Source: Erythrobacteraceae bacterium Alg239-R51
Lineage (GTDB): Bacteria > Pseudomonadota > Alphaproteobacteria > Sphingomonadales > Sphingomonadaceae
Direction of reading: 5' to 3'
DNA length: 64,000 nucleotides
NCBI GenBank assembly: GCA_947331495.1
Contig: CAMZOI010000001.1
Coordinates: forward strand, 1,488,001 to 1,552,000
Shown here: positions 35,609-44,133 of the stretch, one piece after another
Layout: each line of letters starts with the position of its first letter
How positions within the stretch are numbered: the first letter of the stretch is position 1
Translations under genes and position numbers: made by a program
Notes under the pieces: generated by a model
Database searches by the model: none
Seen by the model: only the letters and a program-made list of their open reading frames with translations
Told to the model about the DNA's origin: nothing

Positions 35609-38287
35609 TTATCCGTTCTCGCCGAATGTCCTCTGCCACCAGCCGCGTTTGGGCTTGGCGGTTTCGACTGTGCCAGCGGAAGTCTTCGCTTCGGCTGCAG
35701 GCAAGCCTTCTTCAGCAGATCCGACAGCAGGCTCTTCCGATTTCGGTTCGGAGGCCTTTTGCGGAGCGTCCTGCTTGGGCTCGGCTTTCTTGCGCGAACG
35801 TTTCGGCTTGGCCGGCGCCTCTGTGTCGGAAGCCTTCCCGGCTTGCTCCGAACCTTCGTCTGTGTCGTCGTCTTTTTTCTTGCGGCGCGTGCGCTTGGGC
35901 TTATCGCTCGTTCCGGCGACTTCTGGCGTGGTCTCTTCGGCATCCGCTTTCTTGCGCCGCGTGCGCTTCTTCGGCGCAGGCTTTTCCTCGGCGGCGGCAG
36001 CTTCGGCTGTTTCCGGAGTATCTTCCGGTCCGGCGACCACAGCCATGTCTTCCGCGACATGCTCGGAAACCTTCTCGAGCTTTTCAGCGTCTTCCGAGGT
36101 TACATTTTCCGGCTTGCCGCCACGCCCGCGACCTCCCCTGCGACGACCGCCCCGGCGGCGGCGCTTTTTCTGGTTGCCATCGTCGCCATTGCTGTCGTCG
36201 CTGTCACCATCAGATGTCTCTTCATCGGCATCGTCGTCGGACGACTCTTCGCTTTCGTCCTGCTCGCGATTCTTGTTGCGTCCGCGACCTCCACGACGAC
36301 GACGCCGCTTCTTGCGCGGCGCTCCGTTCTCGTCATCGCTGTCGTCCTCGTCGCGGTCGTCCTCGTCGCTTTCTTCTTCGGCGCTATCGTCCTCATCGAT
36401 GTCGTCGTCGACGATAGGGTCGAATTTCGGAACGTCCTGGGGCTTCGGTCCGTGACTGGAAACCTCCATCTTCGCGCCTTCGTCCTCACCCTCCGGAACC
36501 ACTTCGACCGTGACGCCGTAGCGCTTCTCGATCTCCATAAGGTCGGCACGTTTTTCGTTGAGGAGATAGACCGCCGCTTCCGTGCTGGCAGCAAGACGGA
36601 TTATCGAACCCTTGCCCTTCGCTGCCTCGTCTTCGATCAGGCGCAGCGCGGACAGGCCTGCACTCGAAGCCGTACGAACCAATCCAGTTCCGTCGCAATG
36701 CGGGCATTCGCGGGTCGTCGCCTCGAGAACTCCGGTCCGCAAGCGTTGGCGGCTCATTTCCATCAGGCCGAAGCTGGAAATCCGTCCGACCTGGATGCGT
36801 GCGCGATCATTCTTAAGCGCGTCTTTCATAGCCCGCTCGACCTTACGGGTATTGCCATGCCGCTCCATGTCGATGAAGTCGATCACGACCAGTCCCGCCA
36901 TGTCGCGCAAACGAAGCTGGCGGGCGATTTCCTTTGCCGCTTCGAGATTGGTGTGCAGGGCGGTCTGCTCGATCCCGTGCTCCTTCGTAGAGCGGCCCGA
37001 GTTGATGTCGATCGAGACGAGCGCCTCTGTCGGGTTGATGATCAGGTACCCGCCGGACTTGAGCTGCACCATTGGATCGTACAGCGCCTTCAGTTCGTCC
37101 TCCGCGCCATAGCGCTGGAACATCGGGACCGGATCCGAATACTGTTTCACCCGCCGTGCATGGCTGGGCATGAGCAGCTTCATGAACTGTTTGGCGGACT
37201 TGTAGCCTTCTTCACCCTCGACGATGACTTCTTCGATATCGCGATTGTAGATGTCGCGAATGGCGCGCTTGATCAGGTCGCTGTCAGAATGGATCAGCGC
37301 CGGGGCGGCGGAAGACAACGTGCGTTCGCGGATCTCGTCCCACAGGCGTGCTAGGTAGTCGAAGTCACGCTTGATCTCGGTCTTGGTGCGGCTGAGGCCG
37401 GCCGTGCGCACAATCAGCCCCATGGTCCGCGGCAGGCTGAGATCATTCACAATCTGCTTCAGCCGCTTCCGATCGGAAGCGCTGGAAATCTTGCGCGAAA
37501 TGCCCCCACCATGGCTACTGTTCGGCATCAGGACGGTATAACGCCCGGCGAGGCTGAGATAAGTCGTCAGGGCGGCGCCCTTGTTGCCGCGCTCTTCCTT
37601 GACGACCTGAACGAGCAGCACCTGGCGGCGCTGGATCACGTCTTGGATCTTGTACTTGCGGCGCAAGGCCATGCGTTTGGCCCGCGCGTCGTCTACTTCC
37701 TTGGCACGAGTACGGCCCTTCCCCTGACGACGACCACGCCCACGCCCTCTGGACTTGCCATTCGCGTTATCGTCGTCGGAATCATCGTCCGATTCCTCGT
37801 AGTCGTCATCATCGTCGTCGCTATGACCTTCTTCGATGGTGGAGACCCTGTCCTTGTCGGTCGTGTCGACTTCTTCCAGGCCGTTCTCCGCAAGATCTTC
37901 GGCAAGCGCTTCGGCGCTTTCATCCTCGGCGTCGTATTCATCGCCGGGCAGTTGCCCGCGCTCTTCCTCGTCGTCTCGAATACGCTGCTCTTCCTCGGCA
38001 GCCTCGGCCTCGGCTGCGAGCAACGCTTCGCGATCTTCCTTCGGTATCTGATAGTAATCGGGATGGATTTCGCTGAAGGCGAGGAACCCATGACGGTTGC
38101 CACCGAAATCGACGAAGGCAGCCTGAAGCGAAGGTTCGACCCGCGTCACTTTCGCGAGATAGATATTGCCTTTTATCTGCCTGTGATCGGCAGATTCGAA
38201 ATCGAACTCCTCAATCCGGTTTCCCTTGAGTACCGCCACCCGGGTTTCTTCCTGGTGGCGCGCATCGATAAGCATGCGCGTTGCCAT
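35609..38287 (-). CDS. rne: Ribonuclease E
   Basis: An 892-residue RNase E, the endonuclease that starts mRNA decay and processes stable RNAs and scaffolds the degradosome. The S1 domain begins at about residue 36 (IKGNIYLAKVTRVEPSLQAA) and is interrupted by an acidic, low-complexity insert at residues 93-200 (runs of Asp/Glu, then GRGRGRRQGKGRTR). It resumes at RRQVLLVQVVKEERGNKGAA. The catalytic magnesium ligands are Asp427 (VSIDINSGR) and Asp470 (VVIDFIDMERHG), and the zinc-link is CPHCDGTG at 528-535. Residues beyond about 600 are a highly charged, disordered tail of Asp/Glu and Lys/Arg blocks. GGAGA lies eight bases before the ATG. Autoregulation through the long upstream leader is likely from the family. 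Confidence 0.97.
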   Translation of the reverse strand: MATRMLIDARHQEETRVAVLKGNRIEEFDFESADHRQIKGNIYLAKVTRVEPSLQAAFVDFGGNRHGFLAFSEIHPDYYQIPKEDREALLAAEAEAAEEEQRIRDDEEERGQLPGDEYDAEDESAEALAEDLAENGLEEVDTTDKDRVSTIEEGHSDDDDDDYEESDDDSDDDNANGKSRGRGRGRRQGKGRTRAKEVDDARAKRMALRRKYKIQDVIQRRQVLLVQVVKEERGNKGAALTTYLSLAGRYTVLMPNSSHGGGISRKISSASDRKRLKQIVNDLSLPRTMGLIVRTAGLSRTKTEIKRDFDYLARLWDEIRERTLSSAAPALIHSDSDLIKRAIRDIYNRDIEEVIVEGEEGYKSAKQFMKLLMPSHARRVKQYSDPVPMFQRYGAEDELKALYDPMVQLKSGGYLIINPTEALVSIDINSGRSTKEHGIEQTALHTNLEAAKEIARQLRLRDMAGLVVIDFIDMERHGNTRKVERAMKDALKNDRARIQVGRISSFGLMEMSRQRLRTGVLEATTRECPHCDGTGLVRTASSAGLSALRLIEDEAAKGKGSIIRLAASTEAAVYLLNEKRADLMEIEKRYGVTVEVVPEGEDEGAKMEVSSHGPKPQDVPKFDPIVDDDIDEDDSAEEESDEDDRDEDDSDDENGAPRKKRRRRRGGRGRNKNREQDESEESSDDDADEETSDGDSDDSNGDDGNQKKRRRRGGRRRGGRGRGGKPENVTSEDAEKLEKVSEHVAEDMAVVAGPEDTPETAEAAAAEEKPAPKKRTRRKKADAEETTPEVAGTSDKPKRTRRKKKDDDTDEGSEQAGKASDTEAPAKPKRSRKKAEPKQDAPQKASEPKSEEPAVGSAEEGLPAAEAKTSAGTVETAKPKRGWWQRTFGENG

Positions 38288-38572
38288 GTATGTATCTCCA
38301 GCCGCAAGGGGGCGGGGCGGACCCAGCCCGAGCGCGACAAAACGTTATGTGATGAAGACCGCGCTTCGGTATGGAATGCGCGGAAAGTGCGAACCGGCTG
38401 CGCGACGTTGCGCAAGGCCGGGTATTCGTGAGTGCAAGATCATGCTTTCGCGAAGGGCGAAGTGTCCGGTCCGACGAAACAACGTGGCAGATGCCCTGCG
38501 TTGTGAGTGTCGGAAAGGAACGGGGCATTGTCTGCATCAACCTGTATTCGTGCGGGCCGGGTCGCATGACGT

Positions 38573-38594
38573 CCCGGCAAAGAACCGGGTTTTC
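38573..38594 (+). terminator. Hairpin followed by TTTT in the rne leader
   Basis: CCCGG (38573-38577) pairs with CCGGG (38585-38589) around CAAAGAA and is followed by TTTT (38590-38593). On the plus strand this looks like a short intrinsic terminator; on the minus strand it would be a stem-loop within the rne 5' leader. The stem is only five base pairs. Confidence 0.4.
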
Positions 38595-38671
38595 GCGATG
38601 TCCCTCTTCGTCGCGGCAGATCGCGCCGATCGGAGGCACCGGATAACCGATGGTGGTTCGCTAGCACCGTG

Positions 38672-38707
38672 GGTTGCGGGCGGCAACCATATTGCGTGGG
38701 AGCGCAA
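38672..38707. repeat. Two tandem small inverted repeats upstream of the amidase gene
   Basis: GGTTGC (38672-38677) pairs with GCAACC (38683-38688), and three bases later TTGCG (38692-38696) pairs with CGCAA (38703-38707). The two hairpins share the TTGCG core. They lie 25 to 60 bases before the amidase ATG, in the region shared with the rne leader, and could be an operator or RNA structure. Confidence 0.45.
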
Positions 38708-38731
38708 CATGGCCCTAACGAGGGTTGGGTG

Positions 38732-39586
38732 ATGTCCGGGCGTCTTCATATCTTTGTCGTTGCGGTCCTGTCAGCGACATTGGCGGCTTTTCTGGCCTTT
38801 GGTTCCATAACATGGGCCAACGACAGATTGCGGATCGCGCGAGTGACGCTTCCAGCTCCGGGCAGCGTGCCGGCACTGCCTGCAGTCGATGCGGATGACG
38901 GACGGCCGCTTGTCGTCATCGATGCAGGACATGGTGGCCACGATCCCGGGGCTGCGGGCCAGGGCCTTGTCGAAAAGGCGCTCGTTCTCGACCTGGCGCG
39001 CATCCTCCGCGACGAACTCGAAGCCGAGGGGGACGTTCGCGTCGCCCTCACGCGCGACGATGACAGCTACCTTCTTCACGAGGAACGGTTCGAGATCGCG
39101 CGCCGCCTGGATGCCGACCTTTTCCTGTCGATCCATGCGGACAGCGCGGGAGCGGCAACCGAGGTCGCCGGCGCAAGCATCTACACCCTGTCGAACGAGG
39201 CTTCGAGCGAGGCTGCGGCACGGTTCTCCGCGCGAGAAAACGCATCCGATCGGTTGGACGGTGTCGAACTTGGCGATCAAAATGATACCGTAAGCACGAT
39301 CCTGGTAGAGTTGTCCCAGCGGCGTACGCAGGAACGGTCGGCCGAGTTTGCCCGTCTGATCCAGCGCGAGGGGGATGGCCTGCTCCGCTTTCACCCCCAG
39401 GCGCGCCGATCAGCGGCACTGAAGGTGCTGCGCGCTCCCGATATACCCTCCGTGCTGTTCGAAAGCGGGTTCATCACCAATGAGGCTGAAGCCGAGCGAC
39501 TTGCTTCGCAAGAGGGAAAACGAAGGTTTGCCGAGGTGATGGCCCGCGCAATCCGCATTTATTTTGCGCGTCAGCAAGAAAGCTGA
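38732..39586 (+). CDS. N-acetylmuramoyl-L-alanine amidase (AmiC-type)
   Basis: A 284-residue Amidase_3 zinc enzyme that cuts the amide bond between MurNAc and the stem peptide in the periplasm, normally during cell separation. The ATG at 38732 gives an N-terminal hydrophobic segment LHIFVVAVLSATLAAFLAF, a signal anchor or signal peptide. The zinc motif is VVIDAGHGGHDPGAAG, a Glu ligand lies in the GQGLVEKALVLDLAR region, His in FLSIHADSAG, and the catalytic Glu in PSVLFESGFITNEAEAE. There is no AMIN domain, so it is a short form. It is followed after 62 bases by the PBP1a gene on the same strand, a sensible cell-wall pair. Confidence 0.94.
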   Translation: MSGRLHIFVVAVLSATLAAFLAFGSITWANDRLRIARVTLPAPGSVPALPAVDADDGRPLVVIDAGHGGHDPGAAGQGLVEKALVLDLARILRDELEAEGDVRVALTRDDDSYLLHEERFEIARRLDADLFLSIHADSAGAATEVAGASIYTLSNEASSEAAARFSARENASDRLDGVELGDQNDTVSTILVELSQRRTQERSAEFARLIQREGDGLLRFHPQARRSAALKVLRAPDIPSVLFESGFITNEAEAERLASQEGKRRFAEVMARAIRIYFARQQES

Positions 39587-39648
39587 CGCCAAAGCCCTGT
39601 TCGTTCTGGAGATTTGCAGGTTTGCCGTGCTAGAGACCATTTCCAGAC

Positions 39649-42168
39649 ATGTCCGAACAATCCACTCTTCAATATTACCGGCATCGCCTCGGGAACGATC
39701 CGCGGCGTTTCGTTGCGTGGTTCAATGAGAACTGGTCCAGCAACCGCAAGGTGCGCGTGGTCAGTTATATTATCGGACTGGGCATCCTTCTGCTCATGCT
39801 CGTCTGGGCAACGCTGGCGCGCAATCTTCCGGAGGCTGAAACCCTCCTCGATTACGAGACTCCGCTGCCGACCGTAGTGCGAGGGATCGATGGCGAAATC
39901 GTGCACACTTATGCGCGCGAACGCCGCGTTCAGCTTCAATACGTCGATTTCCCCGAGCCGCTGATCGAATCGTTCCTGTCGGCCGAGGACAAGACCTTTT
40001 TCAGCCATGGCGGCGTGGATCTCACGGGCACGCTCAACGCGGTGGTCGATTACGCAACCAAGTTCGGATCGGATGAACGTGCCGTCGGCGGATCCACGAT
40101 TACCCAACAGGTTGCCAAGAACCTACTGCTGGGTGACGAATATTCCGTCACCCGGAAGCTCAAGGAAATGATCCTCGCGACCCGGATCGAAAGTGTCCTG
40201 AGCAAGCGCGAGATCCTCGAACTCTATCTCAACGAGATTCCACTTGGTCGCCGCAGCTTCGGAGTGCAAGCTGCCGCGCGTGCCTATTTCGACAAGGACG
40301 TCGACGACCTGGACCTGCATGAGATGGCGTTCCTTGCCATCTTGCCGAAGGCGCCCGAACGCTACGGCCGGGAACGCAATCGTGATCTTGCGATCGCGCG
40401 GCGCAATTTTGTCCTAGATCAGATGGTCGCAAACGATTTTATCAGCGCCGAGCAGGGGGCCTCAGCCAAGACGCAGGGCCTGGGTCTCGTGCAGCAGCGC
40501 ACCGAACGATCCGCCGATGCCGGGTATTTCCTAGAAGAAGTCCGCCGCCAACTGATCGACGAGTTCGGTGAAACAGCGGAAGACAGCCGCGACAGCGTCT
40601 ATGCCGGTGGGCTCTGGGTGCGCACCTCGCTCGATACCGAATTGCAGGATGCCGCCCGCGACGCCTTGCGCGCGCAATTGCTAAGCTACCATGGCAATCG
40701 TGGTTATACTGGTCCGGTGGCCACGCTTAACCCTGACAATGGCGACCTGCATTCGCAACTTGCCTCCTCGAACATCGGCATCAACTATGAGGATTGGCGC
40801 ATCGGCGTGATTACCGAGGCCGGGCCTTCGCCTCGAATTGGCTTTGCCAATGGTGAAGATGCGCCCCTTTCCGGCGCGCGGAGTTCGCTCAATATCGGGG
40901 ACGTCGTCGCCGCTTCGCCATCTGGCAACGGGTTTCGTCTTGAGGGCGTCCCGGAAGTTTCTGGCGCAATTCTGGTTGAGGCTCCGCAAACGGGCCGGGT
41001 TATGGCCATGCAGGGCGGCTTTGACTCGCGCCTGGGCGATTTCAACCGCGCCACGCAGGCGCTGCGCCAGCCTGGGTCGACCATCAAGCCATTCGTATAC
41101 GCCGCCGCTCTCGACAACGGCATGACCCCCGCAACGCAGGTGCCCGACCAGACCTTCTGCGTATGGCAGGGAGCCAATCTGGGGGAAAAATGCTTCCGTA
41201 ACTTCGGCGGCGGTGGCGGGGGCGTGCATACCTTGCGCTGGGGTTTGGAACAAAGCCGCAATCTCATGACGATACACATTGCCGATTCGACCGGCATGGA
41301 TAATGTCATCAAGACGTTCGACCGGGTCGGTATCGGGGAATACGAACCGTATTATTCCTTTGCTCTTGGCGCTGGCGAGACCACGGTGGCGAAAATGGTC
41401 AACGCCTATGCGGCGCTCGCCAACTGGGGGCGGCAGAATGACGGCTCCGTGATTGACTACGTTCAGGACCGTGACGGCAAGGTCATCTACCGTTCCGACA
41501 AGCGCCAGTGCGAGAGCTGCAACATGGCGGAATGGGATGGACAACCGATGCCGCGGTTCGAACCGTCCGGCAGGCAAGTCATGGACCCGCGCACCGCGTT
41601 CCAGGTGGTGCACATGCTGCAGGGCGTCGTAACACGCGGCACCGCGGTGCGGCTGCGTGATCTCGATCTGCCCCTATTCGGCAAGACCGGCACGACCAAC
41701 GGCCCGACAAACGCGTGGTTTGTCGGCGGATCTCCCGATATGATTGCCGGCATGTATGTCGGCTTCGACCAGCCGCGGAACCTTGGCGGTTGGGTGCAGG
41801 GCGGCAATACCGCGGCAACAATCATGAAGCGGTTCGTCGAAGCGACGAAGGATCGCTGGGATGCAGAGGACTTCGTCGCGCCGCCAGGCGTACAGATGGT
41901 CAAGATCGACCGTCGCAGCGGCAAGCGAGTATTTGACGGAACCCCTTCCGACGATCCGGGTGCGTCCATTATCTGGGAAGCGTTCAAACCCAATACCGAA
42001 CCTCCGCGCGCCACCCGTGCCGACGCGATATCCGCTCGGCGCAACGAAATCCTCGAACTGATCCGGCGCGCCCGGCAGGGTTCGACGCCCAACGTGGCCC
42101 GCCGGGGGGTCGAGCGGACCGAGCAGGTAGCAGATGACTTCGTCGAGGAACAAGGCGGCATTTACTGA
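39649..42168 (+). CDS. mrcA: Penicillin-binding protein 1A
   Basis: An 839-residue bifunctional class A PBP that polymerises and cross-links peptidoglycan at the outer face of the inner membrane. A short cytosolic N-terminus precedes one membrane segment (IIGLGILLLMLVWATLA, residues 41-57). The GT51 domain has the catalytic Glu113 in SAEDKTFFSHGG, plus GGSTITQQVAKNLLL and KREILELYLNEIPLG. The transpeptidase domain has Ser477-x-x-Lys480 (QPGSTIKPF), SRN at 536-538 and KTG at 679-681. The C-terminal 70 residues are charged and disordered. It follows the amidase gene and precedes prfB by about 75 bases. Confidence 0.96.
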   Translation: MSEQSTLQYYRHRLGNDPRRFVAWFNENWSSNRKVRVVSYIIGLGILLLMLVWATLARNLPEAETLLDYETPLPTVVRGIDGEIVHTYARERRVQLQYVDFPEPLIESFLSAEDKTFFSHGGVDLTGTLNAVVDYATKFGSDERAVGGSTITQQVAKNLLLGDEYSVTRKLKEMILATRIESVLSKREILELYLNEIPLGRRSFGVQAAARAYFDKDVDDLDLHEMAFLAILPKAPERYGRERNRDLAIARRNFVLDQMVANDFISAEQGASAKTQGLGLVQQRTERSADAGYFLEEVRRQLIDEFGETAEDSRDSVYAGGLWVRTSLDTELQDAARDALRAQLLSYHGNRGYTGPVATLNPDNGDLHSQLASSNIGINYEDWRIGVITEAGPSPRIGFANGEDAPLSGARSSLNIGDVVAASPSGNGFRLEGVPEVSGAILVEAPQTGRVMAMQGGFDSRLGDFNRATQALRQPGSTIKPFVYAAALDNGMTPATQVPDQTFCVWQGANLGEKCFRNFGGGGGGVHTLRWGLEQSRNLMTIHIADSTGMDNVIKTFDRVGIGEYEPYYSFALGAGETTVAKMVNAYAALANWGRQNDGSVIDYVQDRDGKVIYRSDKRQCESCNMAEWDGQPMPRFEPSGRQVMDPRTAFQVVHMLQGVVTRGTAVRLRDLDLPLFGKTGTTNGPTNAWFVGGSPDMIAGMYVGFDQPRNLGGWVQGGNTAATIMKRFVEATKDRWDAEDFVAPPGVQMVKIDRRSGKRVFDGTPSDDPGASIIWEAFKPNTEPPRATRADAISARRNEILELIRRARQGSTPNVARRGVERTEQVADDFVEEQGGIY

Positions 42169-42242
42169 GCCTGCGTGCCATTGCTTTACAATCGGCGCCC
42201 GCTCACTAGGTGGCGAGCCTGAGACTTTGCGAGGAATTGATC

Positions 42243-43370
42243 ATGCGTGCCGAAGGGCAGGCCAATATTGACAGAATTGACGCGGCGCTTGCACTGGTAC
42301 GGCAGTCGCTCGACTGGGACCGCGCCTTGCGCCGTCTCGAAGAACTAGACGCGCGTGTGCAGGATCCTACGCTGTGGGACGATCCCAAGCAGGCGCAGGC
42401 GATCACACAGGAACAGAAGCGTCTCGAAACCGCGATCAACACCGTTCGCGAAATCGAAAGCGAAAAAGCCGACGCGATCGAATTCGTCGAAATGGGCGAG
42501 GCCGAAGGCGATGACGACGTCGCCAGTGACGGACTTTCAACTTTGGAGCAGCTTGCCCGGCGCGCCGATCGCGACAAGGTGCAAGCGCTCCTGTCGGGCG
42601 AGGCAGACGGCAACGACACCTATCTGGAGATTCATGCCGGGGCCGGCGGAACGGAAAGCCAGGACTGGGCCGAAATGCTGTTTCGCATGTACGCCCGCTG
42701 GGCCGAGCGCCGCGGATTCAAGGTCGAGACGGTCGAGTATCAGGCCGGCGACCAAGCCGGGATCAAGAGCGCAACATTGCTGCTGAAGGGCGAAAATGCC
42801 TATGGCTATGCCAAGACCGAGAGCGGGGTACACCGGCTCGTACGCATCAGCCCTTATGACAGTGCAGCCAAGCGCCACACCAGTTTTTCCAGCGTCTGGG
42901 TCTACCCGGTTATCGACGAGGATATCGATATCGAGATCAATCCCGCTGACCTTAAGGTCGATACATACCGCGCGTCCGGCGCGGGGGGGCAGCATGTCAA
43001 CACGACCGATTCCGCCGTACGCATCACACACCAACCCACCGGCATAGTCGTTGCAAGCCAGAACGATCGCAGCCAGCACAAGAATCGCGCGACCGCGATG
43101 AATATGCTCAAGGCGCGCCTGTTCGAGCGGGAAATGGCCGAACGCGAGGCCGTGGCATCGGGCGAATATCAGGAAAAGAGCGATATCGGGTGGGGCCACC
43201 AGATCCGTTCTTACGTTCTGCAACCCTACCAGATGGTCAAGGATCTGCGTACAGGCGTGACCTCGCCCACGCCCGATGACGTACTCGATGGTGCAATCGA
43301 TCCGTTCATTAGTGCCGCCCTGGCACAGCGCGTGACCGGCGAAAGTGTCGAGGTGGAGGACACCGAGTGA
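42243..43370 (+). CDS. prfB: Peptide chain release factor 2
   Basis: A 375-residue RF2 that recognises UAA and UGA. The GGQ peptidyl-tRNA hydrolysis motif is in GAGGQHVNTTDSAVRITH. The stop-codon recognition tripeptide reads SPY (in VRISPYDSAAKRHTSF) where E. coli has SPF. Domain 1 contains LRRLEELDARVQDPTLWDDP. The reading frame is continuous from the ATG at 42243, so the classic +1 programmed frameshift near codon 25 is absent. Its stop overlaps the GTG of the next gene. No strong Shine-Dalgarno is present (GAGGAATTGATC upstream). Confidence 0.96.
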   Translation: MRAEGQANIDRIDAALALVRQSLDWDRALRRLEELDARVQDPTLWDDPKQAQAITQEQKRLETAINTVREIESEKADAIEFVEMGEAEGDDDVASDGLSTLEQLARRADRDKVQALLSGEADGNDTYLEIHAGAGGTESQDWAEMLFRMYARWAERRGFKVETVEYQAGDQAGIKSATLLLKGENAYGYAKTESGVHRLVRISPYDSAAKRHTSFSSVWVYPVIDEDIDIEINPADLKVDTYRASGAGGQHVNTTDSAVRITHQPTGIVVASQNDRSQHKNRATAMNMLKARLFEREMAEREAVASGEYQEKSDIGWGHQIRSYVLQPYQMVKDLRTGVTSPTPDDVLDGAIDPFISAALAQRVTGESVEVEDTE

Positions 43371-44128
43371 GGCTGCCGGCGGCCTTTCTCCTGTCCCTCG
43401 CCGTCTCGCTAACCGCTTGCGAGCAAGTCAATAATCTGGCGCCCGCTGATCGTCCGGTGTTCCCATCGCCCGATCGGCCCGTGTCCGATCTTGGGTCGAA
43501 CCAGTTTTCGACAGAAGACCAGCGCGACAGCCGTGGGGAAGCAAGGACAGTTATGGACCTTGCCGAGATCAGCGAAGGCATGACCGTCGCCGATATCGGT
43601 GCCGGCAACGGGTATTACACAGTGCGCCTGGCCGCGCGCGTCGGGTCAGGTGGCCGGGTGCTGGCCCAGGACATTGATCGTGACGCCTTGGACCGTCTTG
43701 CCAGGCGGGTGGAGCGCGAGCGGTTCGACAACGTGTCCATCCGCCTTGGGGAATATGCCGATCCAAAGCTGCCGAACGATAGCTTTGACCGCATCTTCAT
43801 GGTTCACATGTATCATGAGATAGAGGAACCTTACGAGTTTCTCTGGCGGATGTGGCCGGCGCTGAGCGAAGGCGGACAAGTTGTGGTAGTCGACATCGAC
43901 AGACCGACCGATCAACACGGAATCGATCCGTTGCTGCTGTCATGCGAATTCAAGGCGACCGGATACGAACTGGTGGCGTTCAAGGATGCGCCGGAACTGT
44001 CGGGGTACTATGCACAGTTCAAGGCAACCGCTACGAGACCGGAACCCGATGAGATCGAAACCTGCCGAGGTGAACGCGCCGCGCTGGACGCGAAGCGCCC
44101 GCCACGTCCGCACAAACAGAAAGCGTAG
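43367..44128 (+). CDS. Predicted lipoprotein with SAM-methyltransferase domain
   Basis: A 253-residue protein from a GTG that overlaps the prfB stop. The N-terminus LPAAFLLSLAVSLTACEQVN is a lipoprotein signal with a lipobox (SLTAC), so the mature protein should be anchored outside the cytosol. After a 40-residue linker comes a class I methyltransferase fold: LAEISEGMTVADIGAGNGYY, GGRVLAQDIDRDALDRLARR, LPNDSFDRIFMVHMYHEIEE and LSEGGQVVVVDIDRPTD. An exported methyltransferase is odd because SAM is cytosolic; similar combinations are known among hypothetical proteins of this order, but the function is not. The tail (ERAALDAKRPPRPHKQ) is basic. Confidence 0.85.
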   Translation: MRLPAAFLLSLAVSLTACEQVNNLAPADRPVFPSPDRPVSDLGSNQFSTEDQRDSRGEARTVMDLAEISEGMTVADIGAGNGYYTVRLAARVGSGGRVLAQDIDRDALDRLARRVERERFDNVSIRLGEYADPKLPNDSFDRIFMVHMYHEIEEPYEFLWRMWPALSEGGQVVVVDIDRPTDQHGIDPLLLSCEFKATGYELVAFKDAPELSGYYAQFKATATRPEPDEIETCRGERAALDAKRPPRPHKQKA

Positions 44129-44133
44129 TTCGA

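Larger units (their letters stand above)
38288..38731. promoter_or_regulatory. Leader region between divergent rne and amidase genes
   Basis: This 444-base stretch holds no gene I can support. It contains several hairpins (listed separately) and the ribosome site of rne (GGAGA on the minus strand at about 38298-38302). RNase E genes usually have long 5' untranslated regions that RNase E itself cleaves, so much of this is probably the rne leader. I could not place the promoters of either gene. Confidence 0.5.

Noticed and set aside
36180-36440. Apparent tandem repeat DNA (gac/gtc-like triplets) in rne
   Set aside because: It is the coding of Asp/Glu low-complexity protein sequence, not an independent repeat array.
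35759-37354. Open frame (531 codons) opposite rne
   Set aside because: Antisense of the RNase E tail; runs of hydrophobic residues come from the complement of Asp/Glu codons, not a membrane protein.
38391-38731. Small open frames in the rne leader
   Set aside because: Several overlapping frames of 60-170 codons exist on both strands but none has a ribosome site, domain or consistent composition.
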